A DNA stretch of 5,785 nucleotides from Lachnospiraceae bacterium (GTDB lineage Bacteria > Bacillota > Clostridia > Lachnospirales > Lachnospiraceae), in NCBI GenBank assembly GCA_900770325.1, contig CAAGKE010000199.1, forward strand, positions 1 through 5,785, read 5' to 3'. A program made the position numbers and the translations under genes. Shown piece after piece: positions 1 to 3,987 of this stretch. Positions within the stretch are counted from its first letter, which is position 1. Every line of letters starts with the position of its first letter. Under the pieces are notes generated by a model. The model searched no databases. It was not told where the DNA came from and was given only the letters and a program-made list of their open reading frames with translations.

Positions 1-5
1 CAGAG

Positions 6-32
6 GTTACTGTTCACGTTGTTCACAGTAAC
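6..32. repeat. Short palindromic repeat (GTTACTGT...ACAGTAAC)
   Basis: An 8-bp inverted repeat (GTTACTGT at 6-13, ACAGTAAC at 25-32) encloses an 11-base loop, TCACGTTGTTC. A near-identical unit with a 7-bp stem and loop TCACGTTATTC is at 3954-3978. A perfect 12-bp palindrome, GCTTCGCGAAGC (35-46), follows immediately, and then a 6-bp hairpin AAACTG/CAGTTT (51-71). The same TTACTGTT is also complementary to AACAGTAA at 139-146, so 7-146 could be one larger element with 8-bp terminal inverted repeats. No T-run follows, so it is not an ordinary terminator. Confidence 0.6.
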
Positions 33-71
33 ACGCTTCGCGAAGCACAGAAACTGCATTTTATTCAGTTT

Positions 72-149
72 CGCGCTTGCTGTCCCCGGGATTTCCGCGC
101 ATTCTGCGTGAAAACAACTCGCGGGACAGTGACACCTAAACAGTAATAT
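72..149 (+). repeat. Dispersed intergenic repeat, copy 1
   Basis: This shares a long stretch with 2984-3055: a CNCG start, CCCCGG, TCCGCGCATTCT, then CAGTGACACCT and AACAGTAATA. A more diverged copy is at 1180-1234. Inside it CTGTCCC (80-86) pairs with GGGACAG (123-129), and CGCGCA pairs with TGCGTG across a TTC loop, so the copy can fold as one cruciform or stem. All three copies are in the same orientation and all lie between genes. It is followed by a 7-bp stem AATATGC (145-151)/GCATATT (171-177), which encloses another TGTTCACG (161-168). Nothing in it codes for protein. Confidence 0.6.
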
Positions 150-240
150 GCAGAGTTACCTGTTCACGCGGCATATTGAAACAGACATTGTCCCGTTTCC
201 GTGAGATATACGCCTGCTTCGAAACGTCGTCCTGGGGATA

Positions 241-286
241 CATGGAAACAGTAACGCAACTGTTCCTATGATGCCGCCATATCATA
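241..286. repeat. Pair of adjacent hairpins upstream of prdD
   Basis: GGAAACAGT (244-252) pairs with ACTGTTCC (259-266) with one bulged A and a 6-base loop; the flanking CAT and ATG can extend the stem. TATGAT (267-272) and ATCATA (281-286) then form a second 6-bp stem. The first hairpin contains the same ACAGTAA heptamer as the other repeats of the window. Both end just before the -35 box of the prdD promoter, so they would be transcribed only by read-through from upstream. A regulatory role is possible but not shown. Confidence 0.4.
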
Positions 287-295
287 AGTACAGAG

Positions 296-324
296 TTTAC
301 AACTATGCACAATCGTATTAAAAT
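296..324 (+). promoter_or_regulatory. Predicted vegetative sigma-factor promoter of prdD-prdE
   Basis: TTTACA (296-301) and TAAAAT (319-324) are separated by exactly 17 bases, each matching the vegetative (sigma-A) consensus at five of six positions. Transcription would start near 331. That is only a few bases before the first in-frame ATG (336) and supports the downstream ATG at 381 as the real start. It implies that prdD-prdE can be expressed from its own promoter here as well as by any read-through from upstream genes. Confidence 0.6.
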
Positions 325-367
325 AGTGGAGAAAAATGACTCAGAGAAATGACCGGATGGTTTTTAC

Positions 368-375
368 AGAAGGAG
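368..375 (+). promoter_or_regulatory. Ribosome binding site deciding the prdD start
   Basis: AGAAGGAG ends five bases before the ATG at 381, a near-ideal Shine-Dalgarno site. The alternative ATG at 336 has only GGAG (328-331) at a four-base spacing and would lie almost at the predicted transcription start. Confidence 0.7.
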
Positions 376-380
376 ACTCC

Positions 381-1160
381 ATGAAAGATCATACAGAAAA
401 CAAAACAAAAATCCTGCGCAGTCTTACGATTAAAAGCTTTGAGGTAAACCGGATCTCCTGGGGCGATGATTTTTCTTTTGACTATGAAGGCAATCTGCAG
501 ATTACCGATTCTGTCTTATCTGGAATCCTTGCAGAGGAACCCCATATCACAGATATCCGTCTGCGCCTTATTCCTCCGGAGGGCCGTCACTGTCCCACCA
601 ATACCATCATGGATATTATTCCCATTTCCGCCAAGGTTCTGGGAAAGCCGGGGGAAGGCATTACCCACACCTTTACCGGACTGTATGTGTTTCTTACCGG
701 CATTGATGAAAACGGTGTTCAGGTGGCAGAATTCGGTTCTTCGGAAGGCATCCTGGAGGAACAGTTTGTTCCGGGAAGACCGGGTACTCCGGACATGACC
801 GATTATATCCTTTCCTTTGATGTAACGCTGAAAGCCGGAATGGGAACCTGCCGGCCAGGTCCCACCGCAGCCCATCATGCCTGCGATGCTTACTGTCGCT
901 ATCTGCGTAATCTGCTGAAAAAAGCGAAGCCGGACAGCTATTCGGAAAAACATGTCTTTCAGGATAAGGTGCGGCCCGGCGGCAGGAAGGTCGTCCTGAT
1001 CAAACAGGTGGCCGGCCAGGGAGCCATGTATGATACGGGAATTTTCCCGGACGAGCCCTCCGGATATCAGGGCTGCCGTTCCATCATTGATCTTGGAAAT
1101 ATGCCGGTGCTGATCACACCAAATGAATATCGGGACGGGGCACTAAGGGCCATGTACTAA
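381..1160 (+). CDS. prdD: D-proline reductase cluster protein PrdD (GrdE/PrdA N-terminal-like)
   Basis: The 259-residue protein belongs to the glycine/sarcosine/betaine reductase component B / PrdA proprotein family and best fits PrdD, which in Clostridioides difficile and C. sticklandii lies next to prdE in the D-proline reductase cluster. D-proline reductase reduces D-proline to 5-aminovalerate in Stickland fermentation; PrdD itself has no proven activity. Recognisable blocks (numbered from Met 381) are SVLSGILAEEP near 44, the RPGPTAAHHACDAYCRYL block near 158-176, and a C-terminal NMPVLITPNEYRDGAL block at about 240-255. It ends at this PNE-DGA block, close to where the pyruvoyl-forming cysteine would follow in GrdE/PrdA, so it probably cannot self-process in the same way. 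There is no signal peptide or membrane segment; it should be cytoplasmic. Start 381 is preferred for its strong ribosome binding site; starting at 336 would add 15 residues. PrdE follows after 88 bases, on the same strand. Family assignment is firm; the choice of PrdD over another PrdA paralogue rests on length and the prdE neighbour. Confidence 0.85.
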   Translation: MKDHTENKTKILRSLTIKSFEVNRISWGDDFSFDYEGNLQITDSVLSGILAEEPHITDIRLRLIPPEGRHCPTNTIMDIIPISAKVLGKPGEGITHTFTGLYVFLTGIDENGVQVAEFGSSEGILEEQFVPGRPGTPDMTDYILSFDVTLKAGMGTCRPGPTAAHHACDAYCRYLRNLLKKAKPDSYSEKHVFQDKVRPGGRKVVLIKQVAGQGAMYDTGIFPDEPSGYQGCRSIIDLGNMPVLITPNEYRDGALRAMY

Positions 1161-1179
1161 TAAGCTAAAGCAGAACAAA

Positions 1180-1234
1180 CCGCGCATTCCGCGTGAAAAC
1201 ACCTCACATAACAGTGGCACATAAATTGTAACAT
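1180..1234 (+). repeat. Dispersed intergenic repeat, diverged copy 2
   Basis: CCGCGCATTCCGCGTGAAAA matches copy 1 (95-114) with one change, and ACAGTGGCACATAAATTGTAACA corresponds to ACAGTGACACCTAAACAGTAATA of copy 1 with several substitutions. It fills most of the 88-base prdD-prdE spacer and ends at the prdE ribosome binding site (AGGAG, 1235-1239). It has lost the ACAGTAA heptamer and the left CCCCGG part, so it is probably older or partly adapted to its site. Confidence 0.5.
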
Positions 1235-1248
1235 AGGAGACGTTATAT

Positions 1249-1710
1249 ATGGGAATCGGACCTTCTACAAAAGAAACAACGCTTCATCATTTCCGTGATC
1301 CTCTTCTGGAGGTACTGTCGGAGGATGAGGATTTTGATCTGCTGGGAGTGATCGTGGTAGGTACTCCACAGGATAATAAAGAGAAATATTTTGTCGGTAC
1401 ACGGGCTGCCGCCTGGGCGGAAGCCATGCGGGCGGAGGGTGCTATTGTCTCTGCTGACGGATGGGGAAACAGTGATGTGGACTTTGCCAATACGGTGGAA
1501 CAACTGGCCTCCCGGGGCATTGCCGTGGTAGGCGTAAACTTTGTGGGTGTTCAGGGACAGTTTGTGGTCACCAATGAATATATGGATACCATCGTAGACA
1601 TGAATAAAAGCAGTGAAGGCATCGAAACAGAGGTGGTGGGGGAGAATACCGTCACTTTACTGGACGCAAAAAAAGCAGCGGCGCTGCTGAAGCTGAAAAT
1701 GCGCCGCTGA
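1249..1710 (+). CDS. prdE: D-proline reductase cluster protein PrdE (PrdA C-terminal-like)
   Basis: The 153-residue cytoplasmic protein resembles the C-terminal, pyruvoyl-carrying part of the PrdA/GrdE proproteins. It fits PrdE, the usual partner gene of prdD in D-proline reductase clusters. Typical blocks are GPSTKETTLHHFRDPL (4-19), GVIVVGTPQDN (33-43), SADGWGNSDVDF (68-79), VVGVNFVGVQGQFVVTNEYMD (93-113) and GIETEVVGENTV (124-135). It has no cysteine at all, so the cysteine-derived pyruvoyl cofactor cannot form here; a structural, assembly or regulatory role is inferred, not demonstrated. AGGAG (1235-1239) lies nine bases before the ATG. It should be translated from the same message as prdD. 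Its last codons double as a terminator for the convergent kinase gene on the other strand, which constrains the AAKKAAALL coding stretch near the end. Confidence 0.85.
   Translation: MGIGPSTKETTLHHFRDPLLEVLSEDEDFDLLGVIVVGTPQDNKEKYFVGTRAAAWAEAMRAEGAIVSADGWGNSDVDFANTVEQLASRGIAVVGVNFVGVQGQFVVTNEYMDTIVDMNKSSEGIETEVVGENTVTLLDAKKAAALLKLKMRR
1668..1709 (-). terminator. Rho-independent terminator of the kinase gene, inside prdE
   Basis: Read on the - strand, CAGCGGCGC (1709-1701) pairs perfectly with GCGCCGCTG (1684-1676) across a 16-base loop, followed by C and seven T (1674-1668). The stem is nine bp, eight of them in a very GC-rich run. It lies 50 bases past the kinase stop codon and wholly within the prdE coding sequence, including the prdE stop. 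On the + strand the same stem is followed only by TCTCTTATT, so termination of prdE there would be weaker, though a bidirectional role is possible. Confidence 0.75.
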
Positions 1711-1758
1711 TCTCTTATTCCAGTAATTTGTCTTATTTAAGTTTTTTGTCTTATTTTA

Positions 1759-2898
1759 CTATCTTGCCCGCTTCTCCCATCCGGCCTCGATCTTTTCGTT
1801 CAGTTCTTTCAGGGAACGGAGACCGCCAAGGGCACCATAAGCCGCCACGCAGCATGCTCCCTGCGCCGCTGCCAGCTGAATACAGCGATGGAAGGGATAT
1901 CCCTCCAGGATCGCTGCCAGAAAGGCCGCTATGGTCGTATCTCCGGCTCCGGTGCCGGACAGAACACGCTCCGGAACATAGCTGGCCTCAAATCCGGATT
2001 GTCCTGCCCATTCCTGTGCACAGATTCCGGTGATCTCCTCCAGCTGCCGCAGCTCTGCCGCTTCTTTGGCAGTGCAGTAATACAGACCCGGAGCTCCGCA
2101 TTTTAACAGCACCACCTTTGCCCCCATCTGAATGCACCGCTCAGCCAGTGGACGGATATCCTGCTCAGGCTCCAGCCCCAGCACTACATCCTGTCCTCCT
2201 GCCCGCACTCTCCACTGTTCGAACCTGGGACGATCCAGCATAAAGCAAAGCTCTTCAATACTGGGAACAAAAAAATCCACATAGGGCAGTACCTTCTCCA
2301 GGATCCGCTTCCAGTCTGCCTGCCCTGCGGCAGTATCTGCTTCCACCATAGCCATATCCAGAGAGGTGGCAATGCCGTGCTGTTTGATATATTTCATGAT
2401 CTTCAGCAGCTCTTCTCCCTCATTTTCATACATTTTTTTCATGATCGGGGGATAACCGAAATGAAAGAGTGCCACATCCTTCAATCCCTCTTCCCCTAAA
2501 CTGAGAATATCTTCAAAAGAAAACGTATCGTTTGCGCCCGGATCATGCAGAATAATCCGGTCAATTCCCGGAAGCGCCAGTATGGCGGAGTAGGAGGTCC
2601 GCTCTCCTTCCACTGCAAGAATCCCTTCTTCTGCCCCGTACTGCCGGAAAATATCCGCAATAATCGTTCCAAAGGCGTCCTTTCCTGTCTTGCCCATCAG
2701 ACACACATCCGCCCCCATGATCTTCATAGCCAGTCCTGTATTGGCCACCGCTCCGCCGGTGTGAATATCCACACCTTCCATCTGTATCAGCCTTCCCGGA
2801 CAAAGTACCTCTTCTACCCCCACAGTTTTTGCGCTCTGAGGAAAAACCGGTGTAATGTCCAGACAGGCATGTCCTGCTACAATTACTTTTTTTCTCAT
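1759..2898 (-). CDS. PfkB/ribokinase-family sugar or nucleoside kinase
   Basis: The 379-residue soluble kinase phosphorylates an unidentified sugar- or nucleoside-like substrate with ATP. Family marks are the N-terminal VIVAGHACLDI (5-15), HTGGAVANTG (46-55; substrate-side signature 1), TGKDAFG (71-77), and SGTGAGDTTIAAFLA (314-328; signature 2), where GAGD forms the anion hole and Asp320 is the expected catalytic base. The NxxE motif appears as SIEE (213-216), with Ser replacing Asn. It is somewhat longer than the usual 300-330 residues and contains 11 cysteines. GGAAGG lies four bases before the ATG. It is the last gene of the - strand set and ends at the terminator inside prdE. A 188-base gap with a dispersed repeat separates it from the DUF3343 gene, so co-transcription with the selenium genes is plausible but unproven. 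The substrate cannot be read from the sequence. Confidence 0.88.
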   Translation of the reverse strand: MRKKVIVAGHACLDITPVFPQSAKTVGVEEVLCPGRLIQMEGVDIHTGGAVANTGLAMKIMGADVCLMGKTGKDAFGTIIADIFRQYGAEEGILAVEGERTSYSAILALPGIDRIILHDPGANDTFSFEDILSLGEEGLKDVALFHFGYPPIMKKMYENEGEELLKIMKYIKQHGIATSLDMAMVEADTAAGQADWKRILEKVLPYVDFFVPSIEELCFMLDRPRFEQWRVRAGGQDVVLGLEPEQDIRPLAERCIQMGAKVVLLKCGAPGLYYCTAKEAAELRQLEEITGICAQEWAGQSGFEASYVPERVLSGTGAGDTTIAAFLAAILEGYPFHRCIQLAAAQGACCVAAYGALGGLRSLKELNEKIEAGWEKRAR

Positions 2899-2983
2899 CT
2901 TACCTTCCTGCCTTTCCTGCTTTTATCTTTTTTACTGATTTTGTTTTCCTGTTATTTCGCCTTACGTACTGTTTTTTCTGTTA

Positions 2984-3055
2984 CACGTTTGCCATCCCCG
3001 GAATATCCGCGCATTCTATGCGACCCCCACAAGCAGTGACACCTGAACAGTAATA
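2984..3055 (+). repeat. Dispersed intergenic repeat, copy 3
   Basis: This aligns with 72-149 through CCCCGG, TATCCGCGCATTCT, AGCAGTGACACCTGAACAGTAATAC, mostly by single-base differences. The central hairpin is kept (CGCA/TGCG around TTCTA) although its bases differ from copy 1. The flank TACTGTT (2967-2973) is complementary to AACAGTA (3046-3052), giving possible terminal inverted repeats of an element of about 88 bases. It occupies the spacer between the DUF3343 stop and the kinase start. No clear promoter for the kinase was found in this spacer. Confidence 0.55.
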
Positions 3056-3086
3056 CTTTTTCTGCCCTTTCCGGTGCATTTCAGAG

Positions 3087-3323
3087 CTACACCATCATCC
3101 GCAGAATTTCCTCATATTCGATTTCCTTTTCCTTCAGCACCTCTTCCGTTTTTTCCCGGTATTCCGGCGGCGCACACCACACAAATCCGCAGCCGGCCGA
3201 TACCTCCCTGGGAACCGGAATCAGCCTGCCCTCCAGCCCTGCCTCCCGGCATGCCTTTTCAGTGGCCATCGCTTCAGCAGTGGTATAAAATGTCACCAGA
3301 ATTTTATCTTCTTTTTTCCGCAT
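3087..3323 (-). CDS. DUF3343 protein, putative selenium/sulfur carrier
   Basis: This is a 78-residue protein of the DUF3343 family (Pfam 'putative Se/S carrier-like'), seen as KILVTFYTTAEAMATEKACREAGL (7-30), GRLIPVPREVSAGCG (32-46) and a C-terminal helix. Cys45 in the SAGCG motif is the conserved residue thought to carry sulfur or selenium; Cys50 lies close by. The family recurs beside SirA/TusA-like proteins, YedE transporters and cysteine desulfurases in selenium-using bacteria, and has no proven biochemical role. The start at 3323 is chosen because AGAGGAT (3331-3337) lies seven bases upstream; an ATG at 3383 would add 20 residues that lack a ribosome binding site and do not look like the family. 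It lies downstream of the TusA-like gene, separated by the structured 327-base gap. Confidence 0.85.
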   Translation of the reverse strand: MRKKEDKILVTFYTTAEAMATEKACREAGLEGRLIPVPREVSAGCGFVWCAPPEYREKTEEVLKEKEIEYEEILRMMV

Positions 3324-3330
3324 TCCGTCT

Positions 3331-3337
3331 ATCCTCT
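3331..3337 (-). promoter_or_regulatory. Ribosome binding site deciding the DUF3343 start
   Basis: On the - strand AGAGGAT is followed by seven bases and the ATG at 3323. The upstream in-frame ATG at 3383 is preceded by TAAGTAAAAA, with no Shine-Dalgarno match. Confidence 0.65.
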
Positions 3338-3395
3338 TTTTCTTCGGGCATTCCCTCAGTTTCCGCCTGTATCCGATGCCCATTTTTTACTTATC

Positions 3396-3496
3396 GTTTA
3401 ACCGGCCAATTACGAAACCCGTAAAACTGACCTATATAGTTTAACCAGGTAATTGCGAAACCCGTAAAACTGACCTATATAGTTTAACACGTAAAA
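3396..3496. repeat. Tandem repeat, 43-bp unit, 2.3 copies
   Basis: Unit 1 (3396-3438) and unit 2 (3439-3481) are both GTTTAACC, a variable core, then CGAAACCCGTAAAACTGACCTATATA. They differ only in the core (GGCCAATTA versus AGGTAATTG). A truncated third unit, GTTTAACACGTAAAA (3482-3496), seems to have lost its core. Each full unit contains a 5-bp hairpin around AAACC (TTACG/CGTAA in unit 1, TTGCG/CGTAA with one G-T in unit 2), and each junction has the 8-bp palindrome CTATATAG. The repeat lies just upstream of the DUF3343 gene on that gene's strand. No good promoter pair was found in it. Function is unknown. Confidence 0.9.
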
Positions 3497-3620
3497 GGAG
3501 CCTCTGCAAAGCTGATTCGAAAAGTTCTGTATCATTCTATGCCACTTCCATAACGGAACGTTACCGTCCGCTCCGTCACAGCAGCATCAGAACTTTTCAT
3601 CCTGCCCTGTAGAGACTCCT
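3496..3620 (-). ncRNA. Candidate 125-nt structured RNA (or ERIC-like palindromic repeat)
   Basis: On the - strand the segment folds as one long hairpin: AGGAG/CTCCT, a 1x1 mismatch, CTCTACA/TGCAGAG (one mismatch), a 9/10-base internal loop, a perfect 11-bp stem GAAAAGTTCTG/CAGAACTTTTC (3598-3588 with 3529-3519), ATGCTGCT/AGTGGCAT (two G-U) with a 9-base bulge on one side, TGACGGA/TCCGTTA (one G-U), a 4-base bulge, and ACG-GTAA-CGT with a GNRA tetraloop. Three G-U pairs on the - strand would be mismatches on the + strand, against one in the opposite sense, and the GNRA loop exists only on the - strand; both favour - strand RNA. TTTT follows the closing stem, a weak terminator-like end. It sits between the TusA-like and DUF3343 genes, in their orientation. 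It matches no RNA family I recognise. A palindromic mobile repeat with no RNA role is the main alternative. Confidence 0.4.
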
Positions 3621-3650
3621 CTGCTTTTCACTCCGCTGTGTTTTACAGCA

Positions 3651-3857
3651 TTATTTGATAATCAATTCAAATTCCGTTCCTTTTTCGATTACCTCTACGC
3701 TTTTTCCCTGACTCTTTGCATAACGCTCCACATTGGTGCGGGTATGGGGTTCTGTAACCAGAACTTTCAATGTATCACCCGGATTCTTTTTCATAGCTGC
3801 CTGAGTCATCATCAGAGGCTCCGGACAGGAAAGTCCTCTTGCATCTACCTCTATCAT
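3651..3857 (-). CDS. TusA/SirA-family thiol carrier protein
   Basis: The 68-residue protein of the TusA/SirA/YedF family has the hallmark CPEP (Cys11-Pro12-Glu13-Pro14) in VDARGLSCPEPLMMTQ (4-19), followed by GDTLKVLVTEPHTRTNVERYAKSQG and the closing strand FELIIK. Members carry persulfide (TusA) on this cysteine; in selenium-linked operons a selenium-carrier role for the homologue is proposed, and the neighbouring YedE, DUF3343 and desulfurase genes favour that reading. It is the short single-domain form, without the extra C-terminal domain of the approximately 200-residue selenium protein YedF. The start at 3857 has AGGAGGAG seven bases upstream; a further ATG at 3899 would add 14 non-family residues. 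It lies 126 bases downstream of the yedE stop, probably on the same message. A small GCTGT/ACAGC hairpin (3635-3649) follows the stop. Confidence 0.88.
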   Translation of the reverse strand: MIEVDARGLSCPEPLMMTQAAMKKNPGDTLKVLVTEPHTRTNVERYAKSQGKSVEVIEKGTEFELIIK

Positions 3858-3864
3858 ATTCTTG

Positions 3865-3872
3865 CTCCTCCT
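3865..3872 (-). promoter_or_regulatory. Ribosome binding site deciding the TusA-like start
   Basis: AGGAGGAG with a seven-base spacer to the ATG at 3857 is essentially a perfect Shine-Dalgarno site, and it rules out the longer in-frame start at 3899. Confidence 0.8.
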
Positions 3873-3949
3873 GAAATGATTTTCTGTTGCTGTTCGCATT
3901 CTTTACCATACACTTATTTTACTCTGATTCCTGCAGGTACTGCACGGAT

Positions 3950-3987
3950 CAGATTACTGTTCACGTTATTCACAGTAACTGAATCAG
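3950..3987. repeat. Palindromic repeat overlapping the yedE stop
   Basis: TTACTGT (3954-3960) and ACAGTAA (3972-3978) enclose the loop TCACGTTATTC, almost the same as at 6-32. The stem can be extended with a bulge by GATCAG on the left and CTGAATC on the right, so it reaches into the last codons and stop of yedE. No T-run follows on the - strand. It may protect the 3' end of the yedE message or tune read-through into the TusA-like gene; this is inference from position only. Confidence 0.55.

Noticed and set aside
336..380. Upstream ATG at 336 as the start of prdD.
   Set aside because: It sits about five bases from the predicted transcription start with poor Shine-Dalgarno spacing; ATG 381 has a near-perfect site.
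1215..1230. Sigma-54-like -24/-12 promoter (TGGCAC, five bases, TTGTA) before prdE, tempting because PrdR is a sigma-54-type activator.
   Set aside because: The -12 element has GT instead of GC, and the start site would fall near 1240, downstream of the prdE Shine-Dalgarno site (1235-1239), leaving the message without it. The same place in the other repeat copies reads TGACAC, so it is probably repeat drift.
2545..3424. Open frames on the + strand opposite the kinase and DUF3343 genes (2545-3039 and 3074-3424).
   Set aside because: Both are shadows of well-supported - strand genes, and the first runs through a dispersed repeat; neither has recognisable protein motifs.
3384..3496. CRISPR array suggested by the 43-bp repeats.
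   Set aside because: Units are adjacent with no unique spacers, only 2.3 copies exist, and no cas genes are present.
3496..3620. tRNA-Sec (selC) or 6S RNA in the structured gap, given the selenium context.
   Set aside because: There is no acceptor stem with CCA, no T-arm GTTCRAATC and no anticodon arm; the single long hairpin lacks the large central bubble of 6S RNA.
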